Of a stretch of DNA of 64,000 nt, positions 36,294-49,496 are shown in pieces; the stretch's first letter is position 1; every line of letters begins with the position of its first letter. Both the position numbers and the translations under genes were made by a program. Source of the stretch: Lingula anatina. Lineage: Eukaryota > Brachiopoda > Lingulata > Lingulida > Lingulidae. The stretch is taken from positions 120,199 through 184,198 of the forward strand of contig NW_019775722.1 of NCBI RefSeq assembly GCF_001039355.2, written 5' to 3'. Below the pieces are notes generated by a model, which saw only the letters and a list, made by a program, of their open reading frames with translations, did not search any database and was not told the DNA's origin.

Positions 36294-38777
36294 ATGACGC
36301 GAGCTTGTCGGTATTTACTGCTAGTGATAGTGACGATACACTTACTGTTAGCTGGTGTATTAATGACATGGCTACTGAAACCATGTAACCAACGTCCATT
36401 TAACTACTCAGGTAAGGAAAAACGATGAAGTTGAAAATTTTCTGTTTATTTTACTTGTTTCTAAAATGTGCTGTGTTGGTGGATTTTTTAGCTTTTGTTT
36501 TGTTGCTGTTGCAGACAGGTTGGTAAAGGGCTTCCTCCTCAGAAATGGAGTCGAATTAAAGTGGTAGACTTGCATTATCTTTCACATCATAAAAAAGGCA
36601 GGGTACTTACGAAATGCTTCTATTATTTTCCTGTTGCATATTGTAGCGGAAACCGCCGAACAAATTGACCTTCGAGTCTTCCACATTCTGCTTTATAACT
36701 GAAATCCTATCTTTATCAGTGGGGTCATTTTAAATACAGAGAGACATACTGGACGAGAAAAAGTATTTTATTGACTCAGAGATATCTGATGAAGTCCAAT
36801 AAAAATTTGTCTTATTCTTCTCCATTACACCGTTTCTGTGAGAGGGAAATTAGAATTCATCATTTTTACATATTTTCTGCATCCGTGCATCCGAGTGCCA
36901 TTTGCCACAACGTGCAGTAGTAAAATGGATCGGAATTTCACTAAACTCTGGTGAATTATTTGTAATCTATCACTATTTTAAGTTCCACGAGCCAATTTAG
37001 GGGCGGATCCAGAGTTATTTTCTGACAGTCTTCCAATTTATCTTTGTTGATCCATCCTCCATTTTTGACCGTCTTCCGACATAAAAAAATTAAATACACG
37101 TCCATGTAAACTTGAAAATCTGACCGTCTTCCTGAAGACCCGGAAGACGCCCTAAATCCGCCCTGTTGATTACCGATCTGACTCGTTGATCTGACTTGAA
37201 CTCACTCTTTTCGAGGTACGTGGCATTTGTGTGCACACCCATGAGCACGTAAACGAGCTTAATAAATCGCGTTTAAAAATTGACAGAAAAAAATAGAGAC
37301 ATTCCCTGATATTCCCATGATAAGACTTTTTTTAAAAAGATCATCAGTTACAAGACACTGAATTTCATATTTTCAGCAGAGAACAGAAATGGGGAGTTGC
37401 ACGACCTCACCAGGGATCGGGTAAGAAATACAACACCATTTATTCCAAGCGAGTTGTCTCTGAAGTGATGTACTTTCAGTCTATAAGCCTCTCTTAATAT
37501 AATGACCCACTGATCTTTTTCGGCTATATGGGCCGTAATGCAAATCAAAAAACCAAGTAACTGCTTTTGTTTAATTCCCCAAATAACCCGGAGCAAGTAA
37601 ATTGTTGCAATTTTATTGCAGAGGGAGCAATTATTTTTGCCGCAGGAGAAATGTAGACAACGGTACAATGGTTGTTTCATAAACACAATCGAATGATGAC
37701 ACAATATCACAATATTAATATTAGGGCCAATGTTTTCCTTCCCTAAAACAAGGTATACTGAAGACGTTACTTAAAGAACGTCACAAAGCCGCTCTTTGTA
37801 GCTAATTCTCTCTTCTGTACGACAGCACTTTGAACGATTCATAACCACTTGATAAGGTATATGTAGTTCACTCCGGCTTAGTGGACGTATGAATTTATCT
37901 GTTACTTCGTTTACAGCATTTTTCTTGGGCTCAAGTCCCTCTTACCTGGAGAAGAAAGATGGCGGACAGAAAACGTCAAATAACAGATACGTGTGCCTTA
38001 AAGCACGGCCCAAACTATCAGCGGAATCCCAATCACGCTTATTCTAACGAAACAAACTTTTTCGTTGATGAAATACATGGACTTATTTACTGCGGAATTC
38101 CTAAAGTTGGCATTACCAACTTTAAAAGACTGTTATATGGACTTGTTGGGGCTGTCAATGTTTCGGCGTATAGGGGAATCCCCTTTGTTGCCGTCCACAA
38201 TTTTTATCATAAAAGATACGTACTACGACTTAAAGATTTCTCTCCCTTTGGCATCGACTTAAGGTTGAGGAATTATCTTAAGGTTATCGTTGTAAGACAT
38301 CCTCTGGAGAGACTGGTGTCAGCCTTCAGAGACAAATTTGATTCAGAAGGAAGAGATTTCTACGGGGAACTTGCCGCCTTTATCGCTAAAAAGTTCGAGC
38401 TGAATCCACCAAAAAAGACCTTAAAAACTGGTGCCGGTCTTTTATTTAGAGCGTTTGCAAAATACGTCGTTAATAACACAAAGAATGCTACCGGGATAAA
38501 AGACCACCACTGGATGAGTTATCAAGAAATTTGTATCCCGTGTGACGTAGACTATGACGTCATTGCGCGGTACGAAAATATAGAGGATGATGTCAATTTT
38601 ATGCTCACAATGTTGGGGTTAGCTACATCATACTCCTTTCCAGACCGAGATGGAAGAAAGGTTAACACTACAGCTGAGGTGTGGAAATCCTACGTTTCAA
38701 CTGTTTCGCAGCCAGATCTTAAAGAGCTGCGGGAAATATTTCAAACTGATGCAAAGATGTTCAACTACACACTTTGA
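36294..38777 (+). CDS. Golgi carbohydrate sulfotransferase (CHST8-14-like), copy 2
   Basis: Exons 36294-36411, 37377-37420 and 37917-38777 have the same lengths and phases as copy 1 and again give 340 residues. The signal anchor, the IPKVGITNFKR loop, the RHPLERLVSAFRDKF motif and the HHW/cysteine block are unchanged. About 14 residues differ from copy 1, spread over the protein (for example Met to Leu and Met to Ile in the anchor, Ser to Pro before the KKTLKTG stretch, Glu to Lys in VWKS). There are no stops or frameshifts, so both versions look functional. It is probably the other allele of the copy 1 gene. Confidence 0.87.
36999..37164. mobile_element. 166-bp MITE present only in copy 2
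   Basis: Begins AGGGGCGGATC and ends AAATCCGCCCT (inverted). It contains three GACxGTCTTCC-type motifs. Copy 1 has a short unrelated stretch at the same place (17950-17960). The CAGGGGCGGATCC-like end is typical of hAT-derived MITEs. Confidence 0.7.
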
Positions 38778-39149
38778 TGCCCACGACACTGCATGTATGA
38801 AGGTACTAATACTTCCACGTCGTTAAAACTGTTTCCTGACCAATAATTTATTAAGCTGATGCTCTAGCCTTTTAAAAATGATTGCTGCAGTCGAACAGAA
38901 AATGAATGCGCCTGCCAAGTACCGGCATATGACTGCAGTGAATTACCATTGAAATATTCGTAAAATGCCTGGGGTTATAGAGCGTAGATTTCAAATGAAC
39001 AATGGATGTATGCCTCCGGCAAGACATTGCATCATTTGTATAAGAAGAAAAGCAGTGAATACATAGGCCTATATAGCTCACCGGGAAAACTATAACAGCG
39101 TGTCCGCCGTTTCAGCGTGCAGACTATGTCTGAACTAGGACGCAATAAT

Positions 39150-39588
39150 AGGGCAGAAACCACCGAATAATTACCCATTGACGACCATACTAAGAAATGC
39201 CTGTAAAACTGCATGAACAAAATTAATGGATGAAACATTTCCCATCCCCATGGACAGCAGACACACTGACATAACTCCCAATGGCAAAAAATATACTGTC
39301 ATCAGACATTATTTCTTACCGGCATTACTTGAACATGTGCACCCCTCTGTTTGTAAACAAACCACTGCACCACTCACAGTCAGTAGCCCCCTCCGCCAGA
39401 GGTCTCACGACTGCACGGCATCTGTGCCTGGTCCTGAAAAAAAAAAACTGGCAGTAGTTTACACCCTAACCTGCTAGTTGATACCAAAATTAACCCTAGC
39501 AACACACAAAAAATGTCAGGAAAAAAGGAAAAAAGCACTAATTTTCTCTCACTGAACTACAGACGCCTGATTTAGTGGTTTCTGCCCT
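39150..39588. mobile_element. 439-bp MITE with 14-bp perfect inverted ends, copy 2 only
   Basis: Bounded by AGGGCAGAAACCAC and its exact complement GTGGTTTCTGCCCT. It lies next to the CTAGGAC site that carries family 1 MITEs in copy 1. No coding capacity and no clean target duplication seen. Confidence 0.75.
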
Positions 39589-39823
39589 TCAAAAGTATTC
39601 TGTAGGAAACTAAATGAAATGCCAATGATCATGATTAATTCCACAGATCCAATGCAAATGCAGGGTTTAAGACATACAAAATTAATTGTTAATGTGGATT
39701 GGGGATTAGTAGGCCTATGTCCGACACATAACAGTGTATAATACAGTAGCTATTAAGGTAAAGACTACTGAGAGTTATATCATGCTTTAATAATATAATA
39801 TCTTCGTAAAATCGCCCAATCGC

Positions 39824-39829
<6 letters not shown>

Positions 39830-39863
<34 letters not shown>
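39830..39863. repeat. T-homopolymer
   Basis: About 34 T in the block of copy 2 that has no counterpart in copy 1. Confidence 0.9.
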
Positions 39864-39864
<1 letters not shown>

Positions 39865-40317
39865 TACTCGTTATATATAAAGGCGGTGCAATTCTAACGC
39901 TGTGTGTATATAGAGGTATGTTGGTTTGGATATAGATCCAGGCAGTCTAGAAATCAGATGTGTTTTATAGTTTTCGTTACAGACCAGTGTTAAATTGATT
40001 TCACAGGCGCTGACCGTGGGTACATGTAACAAAGTTTCAAAGAAAAATCTGAGAAAGAGCGAAAAAAAGGTGTGCTGAAGCATACATTCTTAAAGTCGAA
40101 CGATGCTGTTAATGGCTGCAGTAAAGAAATCCTTACCAAAACGACAAGTTGGCGAGGTATAAACACAGTGTTACCTTCAACCCCGTGTTTGAAGTCCAAA
40201 TTAACACGAGTGTAATATGGTGTAGTGTTCTGGCAGGCCATGCAAGCAAAGGGGTTCAGTGTCCCCGTTTTCTTCGCTCCTTCTCATATTAAGCCGTTGT
40301 AAAGTTCTCACAAGTCT

Positions 40318-42490
40318 TTAAAGATGGGTTCGGATAATAGTATAATCGGGCGTTATCATGGGCCACGTACTTCGGTTAGATATTTCGATTTCCGTGCAAT
40401 CCAGCCAACGAGGAAGCAGCAGCATCTGTGAAATACGTCAAAGATTTCAGCAACACGAGATGCTGATTTCGCCATTAAGAAAATATTGCCCACAAAAATG
40501 TTGTAAGGGTTTTATTTTCTCTTAGCATGAAATGTAGATCATGCGATAACGCTTCTGCGGGTATTTTCAAGGTATAGCTTCTTAATCAGTGATTCCTGGT
40601 GGTGAGTGATGAAAAAGATCCAGAGATAATAGTTGAAGACGACGTAGGCGATTTAGTTTTGTTTGTTTATTTATTTATTTATTTATTTAAGTGACCTGTG
40701 CTCTAATGCAAGTAATACAGATACATTTTTTTCTTTTTGCACCCAGCCCCAGTGAGCTTATAAGTCACTGTTTCATTTATAATACATAAAAACAATAAAT
40801 AATGTATAATATAAATAGCAGTACTGTACGTTCAACTAATATAAATGGAATATAATGGAAATATAAAACATTAATTTCATACAAGTATAAATGATAGAAA
40901 GCATATACAAACTAGGACGTTTAACATAAATTTTGTCTTCATCAGCCAATATCAAGTTGGAAAACAATGAAGTGTTGCAATAAAAAAATCCCCCAAGGAT
41001 TCAAAGGTTCAAAGGAAGGTTCAAAGTTTCGAAAGATGCCCCCCAAAATGTATGAAAATTTGTTTTATCACCATCGCTTATGTAAACCACCACTGTTCTC
41101 TTTACACTGAAGTGATAAAATAATTATATATATATTTTTTAAACATTTAAAATTTATAATTTAAGCAATATTTATTCTAACCACTCAAAGAAAGCCATGT
41201 TTAAATGTTTTATCTTTAGAGGGTAAAACTTAACATGTTTTACCCTCTTAAGATGAAGTTTATAATAATAATAATAACAAAAACAATTATTATTATCATT
41301 AGGCCTACAGCAATTCTCATCGCACTTCACACCAACAGTCAACACGTACATGGGAAGTCTTTGAACATGCTGGGTTTTACAAAATCTGATGATAAGACCT
41401 GAATTAATAAGAAAATTGTAAATAATCAAACACGTGGGTTTTTATACAGATAGTACATAGAAAGGTCAAACTGCAACGGATTTAACAAGAAAAGAGCTTG
41501 CTTCATGTAAATTTGGATCCCATGCAGATAGTTTAGAAAATTAAAATGACTACCAAGTACCGGATTATGACTGCAACGAATTACTATTGAAATATACGTA
41601 ATATGCCTAGGGTTATAGAGGCGTAGATTTCAAATGAACATTGGATGTGATGGCCATATGCAAACAAAGGGCTTCACTGTTTCCAACCGTTCCTTCGCTC
41701 CTTCTCATATTAAGCCGTTGTAAAGTGCTCGCAGAAGTCCGTCAAGATGGATTCAGATAACAAACTAGTCGGGCGTTATCATGGGCCATTAGGTGGAGAC
41801 CACGTACTTCGGTTAGCTATTTCGAATTTCGTGCAATCAGCCAACGAGGAAGCAGCAGCATCTGTGAACTACGTCAAAGATTTCAACAACACGAGATTTT
41901 GATTTCGCCAATAAAACAATAATTGACATGCTGCCCACAAAAAGGAAAAAAAGGCTTGTTTTTTCGTTCAGTTTTCTCTTAGTGTGAAACGCAGATCATG
42001 CGATAACGTGTGTGGGGCGATTTTCAAGGTATAAGTTGTAAATGTGCCAGACCTGGTCGTGACTGATGAAATAAATCTAGGCATCATAATTGAAGCCGAC
42101 GTGGTGATATTACATAATATTTGTCTTCACCAGCGAATATCAAGTTGGAAATAGGTGAAGTGTTGCATAAAAACCACCCAAGAATTCAATGGTCGGAAGG
42201 TTTTTTTTATAAATATTTAAAATTTGCTTTTTAAACAATATTTTATTCTAATCTCTCAAAGAAGGTCACGTGGAAGATGAGTGTTTACTTTGCATGTTTT
42301 ACCTTCTTAAGATAAAGTTTATAATAATAATAATAATAATAATTATTATTATTATTTTTATTATTATTATTTCCATCTTATTTCACAACAACAAAACTCT
42401 AAACAAACACTCAACACGTACATGTATGCTCAGCATGAAGTGTTTGAACATGTAGGCTTTACATAATCTGATGATTAGACCTGAATTTAT
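40318..42490. repeat. Two diverged tandem units of about 1.1 kb, copy 2
   Basis: Counterpart of the units in copy 1: blocks at about 40318-41430 recur at about 41735-42490. Microsatellites of ATAATA type lie at 41265-41280 and 42321-42370. Confidence 0.7.
40660..40915 (-). mobile_element. Retroelement 3' fragment with (TTTA)n tail, copy 2 only
   Basis: About 255 bp interrupt a stretch that is continuous in copy 1 (CGATTTAACATAAA near 20818). It starts with a (TTTA)n run, which read on the minus strand is an (AAAT)n 3' tail of a SINE or RTE-like LINE. The body is AT-rich and unclassified. Confidence 0.55.
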
Positions 42491-43377
42491 AAGGACATGA
42501 AACAATTTAAAAATAATCAAACACGTGCTTTTCTTCGTCAGATAGTACCTAGAAAGTTAAAACTGCAACGGATTAAACAGGAAAAAAACCTCGCATGTCA
42601 ACTAGGATCCGAGATATGATCGTAGGTGTAAATAAAAATTACAAGTTGTTTTTCACTGGAAAGGCTTTTCTTTTTGTTTGGTCACGTTGAGTTGACTGCT
42701 CCGTGATTGAACCTCGTCTTGTCTTCGCTTTTGATCATCATTATTTTTTATCATCTGGATCCATCACGTGCAGCACGCAAGATTGGAAATGTGGAATGGA
42801 TTATTGTATAACAAGTTGTTTAGCAGGTGTAATTATGTGTAACTTGTTGTGATTGCAACCAGCAATTTCAAGTAAATAGATTTGGGTAAATTTCCAATAA
42901 ATAGCTGAGATTCTCCCCTCAAACTGCAAAGAAGGTCCACGCCACTGAGGGTTGAAGACTGATAGATTGGTTTTCTGGAAGCTGGAAGCAAGGTAAAAGA
43001 CAAGTTGATTTTTTCTCCGATGTAAAGATTTTATATGCAAATTCCTAGCATTGATTTTTTTCTATCGTTAATTGCTTCTTTTAAGTTATATCAGGAATTT
43101 TTTAATGAAATATTTGCAACAGATTTGATAGTTATTCAGAACTTTTTAAAAGGCATATTTACGTTCGGTAAGATACAAGTAAGGGTAGACCGTCATAATT
43201 TTAATATCATTCAAAAAGTCTTGGGGGAAATGAGTTAAACAACTTGAGGAATCCTGGTTAAAGAAAAGTATGAATTCATGTACAGATTTGGCTGCTTTCG
43301 TAGATGTTGTTTATAAGTAAACAGTACTTACGATCAGCATAAATGTGCCCAAGTATTCAATATAGACAATAGTATAT

Positions 43378-43690
43378 GGGACCATTCAGATCGAGAAGAG
43401 CAGGCTGCTAGCTAGGCCGCGACCTAAATATGGCGGACCTACATGAAAGGAAGACCGCTTAATCCTGCAATGGTCTCTCCGCCTCTCACCAGCCTCCCCA
43501 CGCGTCTAATCTCGACCGGTTGAATTGAGCCGAGATTTAATTACTGTGCCCCTGTAGGGACGGCACGTGGAGAGGCGTGTGAGAGGCGGAGAGACCATTA
43601 CAGGATTAAGCGGTCTTCCTTTCATGTAGGTCCGCCACATTTAGGTCGCAGCCTAGCTAGCACTCGGCTCTTCTCGATCTGAATGGTCCC
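43378..43690. mobile_element. Foldback element (family 3), long allele
   Basis: 313 bp with nearly perfect inverted arms of about 115 bp, from GGGACCATTCAGATCGAG through CGCCTCTCAC and back. The central loop contains GAGATTTAATTACTG. The arms could form a long hairpin. Copy 1 holds a version with a collapsed right arm (23947-24189). Confidence 0.88.
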
Positions 43691-45628
43691 TAAATCATAG
43701 GGATCTTACTATTGGTTTTCAAAGTTCCCTCCATAAATACAGTGTTGTACGGGGAATGAAGTTTACCAATTACCGCTATAAACTATGACTTCGCAAACTA
43801 CAACTTTTCGACTCCCACATAAAATTGTAGTACCATTTTAAGTTTTCCAGGCGAAAATTTAAACACTGCACGTCAAGGTTTAAGTAGAAACACTCTTTCA
43901 TAAAATTCCAAACTTGAAAATTACATCCAAAATAGCCAACAAGAGTGCCATGACGTGACTGTTAGGTGTATTGTGCTAGTGCACGTGTAGCCAAGATGTC
44001 AGAAAAAATGATGGATGTATCGAAAGGTTATGTAGATCTCCAAGTAAATTGGTGTGCTGGCGCTTACACATTCAAGGTCGTTTAACATAAATTGTGCCTC
44101 AAAAGAAACTTTTCAAGTTTATTTTGGCATATGCCAGTATTACAACAACATTGTAAATAAATGCTCTTTGTTGATTGTGCAACATAAATCTACTCATCCG
44201 TCTCTTGCTGCCGTATTCCTCACTATGTCACACACGAGTTCATTTCAATGAATTCACTGAATCCAGTATCTGTAAAGTTTATAGTTGCAGTAAATGTTGT
44301 GTGCAGGCTCTTTCAAAGTTTTTGTGAGAGAATACAGATAGAATGGTGCAAAGTGTGTATCGGCTTGTACATATGCCTGTATATTACGTATACAGGGAGG
44401 ACGCTTAAGATACTGACAATAGTGGTCAGAAATACCTGAATGAACAGGAAACTGTTTCGATAGTTGAAAGGATTTTTGAATAAATAGGCCTAGTGATATG
44501 TGTTCCAGCACTGTTCAGTTATATTCCCAGAATTTCTTTGATTTAATCTAAAACCACATGTTATTTATTGTTTTTTATTAGTCAATGCAAAATTAGTAAA
44601 TGCTGTTTATAGGACAAAAATTTAAAACCTAGGATAATTCCATATCATATACACAAATCAGATCAATGCCCTTCCCTTTTTCTATTTTTAGTATTTTTAA
44701 TTGACCTGGAGGACTTTGTAATGGAAAAAGACGTTACGAGAGAAAAAATGGGAAACATTCCCTTAGTTTCGGATTAAATCTCATTAACTAAGAATTGAAA
44801 CACATTAACATACCCCTGGCACAACCCCGAAATACTAAAAAAATACTATGTGCATTACATTTCCTCACAACAGCAAATTAAGCCTCTTAAATGAAACAGC
44901 AGATCCAAACAAAAGTTTCACGCACCTTATATTCGTGAGGTTGACAAATCCATATTCGTATTTTGAGATGTCCTGAGATTTCGTTTATTCTTTCAACTGT
45001 GAAGTTTCTGAGCTTACGTAAAACAAGAAACCAAATCATCAGATATTTTCACTGCTTTAGTTTTATTTTCTTAGATTAAGCATTGCATTTTGTTTTAATC
45101 CATCATTGTATAATGTGTTTGCGGCCATTTACATTGTCACCGGATGTTTTGGTGTATTTGCTGCAATAAACTTTGTAGAAGACATAACGCAGGACAGGAG
45201 AATCTTGAGATATGTTCGTCAAAACATCGAGTAGGAATTTAGTTCGTCTTACTTAAAACTCACAGGAAACATGTTATTTCGAGTTTTTTTTTTTTTTTCT
45301 TTTTATTCAAAGACTAGAAATTTAGTTGTCAACTGAGCACGTTTTTACCCATGCTACTACTCACCACGCCTGTTATACTGGGAATCTTCAACAAATAGCC
45401 TACTTGTGAAAGCTGGTAAGAGTTAATTATTACAATTGTGAGTCGGAAATGTCTAGCCTAGTTTAGAAGTAGACATTGCTACATGTATATCAAACATATT
45501 CTACAACGAGAAACTGGCCAGCCTTTATCAAATAATCTTTTGGCAAATATGTATCTGAGTTTCACCTTGTCGCCCGATCGAAAGTGAAGTCTGTACTTCA
45601 TACCTTCGTGGACGATGGGAACAATGCA

Positions 45629-45917
45629 TTGGAACGCATTCAAAACAGGTTGATCAGCAGATTTACAGAGCCGCAGATCAAATATGGCCCACCCACTTAA
45701 AAGCAAGCCGCCTTATCCCCTAATGGTCTCCCTGCCTCCACACGCGCCGTCCTTGCAGGGGGTCTAGCAAGTGAACCGAGATTTAATATGTTTAACGGCT
45801 CGTGTGTGTGGCCAAGAGACCCTCAGGATATCAAGCAGCTTGTTTTTAAGTGGGGTCGGCCATATTAAGTCCACAGATCAGTTAGTTCGAGAATCATCTG
45901 TTGTAAAAACGCTCTAA
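45629..45917. mobile_element. MITE family 2, copy c
   Basis: Allelic counterpart of 25723-26018 with a mutated left end (TTGGAACG instead of TTAGAGCG) and an intact right end CGCTCTAA. Confidence 0.75.
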
Positions 45918-46321
45918 AGCGAACTGAGCACTGCCCCTCGTGAATTACGGATAATAGGGCCCAGTGCGAGATATATGGACACGTAGCGGGCCCTATTCTT
46001 TGCAAAGCACTCGCTTTTGTGCCCTTTTTGTTAAATATGAAATCGTTCAAATGGTCCTGGATTACCAATCTATGGAGTCTGTCTGCTTCTTATCCACAAA
46101 TAACCTTTACATTTTTAAAGCTTCAAAGAGAGGAGCGGTAAATATGGGTATAAAATCTCCATGATTAATCTTTATAGTGATTTAGATTTGTTTGGCTTAG
46201 TTTAAGCCACTTAACTTTCGTGCGCGGTTTATTTGAAGAGATACTAAGTTGAAGTATATCTAATTTAGGATCAGGTAAATTGAAACAAGAGGAAGATCTA
46301 AGACCGAATAAATAGCGCACA

Positions 46322-48640
46322 ATGCAGGGCGGTCAGCTTATCCTGTACATTTACTTTCTCTGCGCTGTAATTGGCCAACACAACCAGATATATGCTAGCA
46401 GAGAAAATCTTCAGATTATGACTTCGTCACCTCCAGTCACGAATACCAGTGGAATACCAGTGGAATGGCATCGCCAAACAGCGAATGCTTTGCGAATTGG
46501 CTCACGCACATCGACGTCTAGCCCGCCTATCAGTCTCGGAGAAAATTCCAAAGACAACCCTGCAATGGCACCAAACCCTTTGAATAACATAACAACGCCA
46601 TCATTCCCCACACGCCAAGGTTTTTGCGTCAAGTATGAAGTCACAGATCTTCATTTTGACCAAATCTATATCTCGTGCTACTGCGATGAAATCTGTGGCA
46701 TCTTTGGTGACTGCTGCACCGTCGCTCAGTTGGAGTGCAAGAAGGTCGCTGAAACAGCAAATCGCAGATCTCATAGGTCATCTACATCGCATACATTGGT
46801 CATAGGTCCAAATGACTTAGAATGCCGTTCACAAAGTTCGAAGGAATTCAATTCCCGTATGGTGACAATGACCCGCAAGTACTCCTGGATGATTGTATCC
46901 TGCCCAAGCAATTGGCCGAACAATACAATACGCGAGAGGTGCGAGAGGCCGTCAAAATCAATAATTGAAGCTGATACTCACTTTCCCGTTACCGATCCCA
47001 AATCTGAACTCACATTTCAGAATTCCTTTTGCGCCCGTTGCCATGGTTTGAGCCACTCCATACCATGGTCAACATCTGTGGTTTGTTTATCGACAAATTT
47101 TGAAGCTTTTGCATCGATTTCCATTTTGACTGAAGTTTTTAATGTAGTAAAGGAGGTTCCCGATTGCTTTCTTTATCACCACGAGCCAGAGGGATTCACT
47201 GGAAGGCCTTGTGTCGGCGGCAGGTTTAACAGACACGTGCTGGGTGCACAATGGTACGATGGTGCTCACTGTAACCCCAAGTCACCTTATAAGGACCTGT
47301 GTGAAGACTCGAACTATTCCATAACCCGGATCATACCAAGCAGACACACCGTCACCTATGCCAAAAGCCATTTCTGCTGGCTCTGCAACTTTGAGAAGCC
47401 TCCAGTAGTTGTGGAGTGTCCTACTGATGGTGGGTATTTTATTATTACCATTTCTGACAATAAGCTGGTTGACGGATTAACCTTTTTTTCTCTATAACTT
47501 AATGTCTTTTCGCCTTTTTTATAACCTGAATCGTTGATTCTGGTATTGTAAGCATTAAAAGTACGATTATAAAACTAGACTTGAGAATGCCATGTCAAAG
47601 CTGTTTAAAAACATGTCTATAGCCTGTATTATGCTCAGCATCTAAATGTATATATTTAAGTTTGAAAGGAGACAACTGCCTGATTGACATATTTCATTCT
47701 AGTCGATATGAACGCAAGAGGATTCTCACCTTTGGGTTTCTACGCCTATATTGATCCACATAAACAAGATTCAACTAAACCCTGCCAGCCAAACGATAAC
47801 TTGGTGAGTAACTTTCCGATTACTATACAATTAACTGCTATACACATAACATAAAGGTTGCAGTCAATCAAGTTTGTTAGAATTATAAACCAAGCGGTGT
47901 TTTGCTGTGATTAAGTCCAACACTATGCATTGATTAGACATAAATCAGTGACGTTTCCTAGAAAAATGAGCATTGTATCTAACTGCAATTCTTTCCTTCA
48001 GATCGCTTGCCCTGGAAGGAGAGGTGGAGACGACTGTCCGACCCCGTTTTCTCTTCTTTTCAATGTGGTATATACTCTTACCATTGCATTAAGATTTCCT
48101 TCAAGTGTTGATGTTTTCCAGGCATCAACCAAATGTAAATCGTTTGCTCGTTATGATTTGGTCAACGATATAGAAACAATACGCCTTCTTGAATTACATG
48201 TCATCCAGTGGAATATTTACAGACATAAGCGGCCTGAATGTGCTTTGTTGAATACCACATCTCTCTCCGGTGAACAGACCAAAGAATTCACCAACAGCAC
48301 CATATTTCAAATCTCCATACCGCTTATGCTTAGTGAATATGTTAGAAGTTACAATGAAGGACTCCGTAAGTTGTTCGAACTTGAGGACAAGATTGCTGCA
48401 AACAAGCCAGCCATTGTTTACAATGGGACAGATGTGCCGATATACGTTATCCGAGATAACCACTGGCGAAAATGTCTCTCAAATAACCCCACTGGACAGG
48501 GCAACTCGCCTGCAACAGGCATTTTTTCACATTCCCCCAAGCCGGCTTCGGCGACCACGAAAGCTGCGATGTGTTCGGGATGGTTTTCCATCTTCTCAGT
48601 CGCGATACTGCCACTAGTTCTTTCGTGGCCACATATGTAA
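46322..48640 (+). CDS. Secreted, GPI-type somatomedin-B-like cysteine-rich protein, copy 2
   Basis: Exons 46322-47429, 47703-47803 and 48002-48640 match copy 1 in length and phase and give 615 residues. The signal peptide, the seven somatomedin-B-like cysteines, the FCARCHG and FCWLC motifs and the hydrophobic C-terminal tail are conserved. Roughly 3 percent of residues differ, none of them cysteines in the stretches compared. The last 249 coding bases are repeated again at 48848-49095 after the single N at 48847; that third piece is an overlap left in the assembly, not another gene. Confidence 0.8.
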
Positions 48641-49301
48641 ATGCCTGCACTGTTTGGCTTATAGTGTGGCATAGGTGATATTGTATAACATATTTTTGCG
48701 TGTCATAAGGAAAATTTTGAATTCGGCAGGGGCGTAACCAGACCTTTAAAAATTGTACGCACAGATTTTTAAAATTCCCAGCAAAATGTAGACTAACGCA
48801 AGAGATGAAGGACAGCGTAATTACAGCATATGTACCACACATCGCANTTGCTGCAAACAAGCCAGCCATTGTTTACAATGGGACAGATGTGCCGATATAC
48901 GTTATCCGAGATAACCACTGGCGAAAATGTATCTCAAATAACCCCACTGGACAGGGCAACTCGCCTGCAACAGGCATTTTTTCACATTCCCCCAAGCCGG
49001 CTTCGGCGACCACGAAAGCTGCGATGTGTTCGGGATGGTTTTCCATCTTCTCAGTCGCGATACTGCCACTAGTTCTTTCGTGGCCACATATGTAAATGCC
49101 TGCACTGTTTGGCTTATAGTGTGGCATAGGTGATATTGTATAACATATTTTTGCGTGTCATAAGGAAAATTTTGAATTCGGCAGGGGCGTAACCAGACCT
49201 TTAAAAATTGTACGCACAGATTTTTAAAATTCCCAGCAAAATGTAGACTAACGCAAGAGATGAAGGACAGCGTAATTACAGCATATGTACCACACATCGC
49301 A
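48393..49301. repeat. 454-bp near-identical direct repeat split by a single N
   Basis: 48393-48846 and 48848-49301 are both 454 bp; I could find only one mismatch (C/A near 48475 and 48930). The first copy stops at ATCGCA just before the N, while the second continues ATCGCA into a G-run of about 14. This looks like a contig end at a homopolymer whose overlap was not merged. Confidence 0.92.
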
Positions 49302-49496
49302 GGGGGGGGGGGGGGTCAGAACAGTTGTGCCTATACAATTGATACAGAGGATTTGTACATACAGGTGACTTTAATAAGCAGAGGATTTTCTTTTATATTC
49401 CGTGAAAAATACACTAAATTTATATAAAATAATATCATGGTTGGCCAAAAAATTGTACTCACAGTGCATCCGTGCGTATGCCTAGTTACGCCCATG
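49182..49496. mobile_element. 315-bp hAT-like MITE, copy 2 only
   Basis: Left end CAGGGGCGTAACCAGACC, right end GGCCTAGTTACGCCCATG-like inverted match. The direct repeat TTCGG flanks it (49177-49181 and 49497-49501). Copy 1 has a single TTCGG and no insert (28770-28774). Its first part also appears at 48727-48846 because of the assembly overlap. The ends resemble those of the hAT element at 23077-23811 (CAGGGsCGTArCC). Confidence 0.82.
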
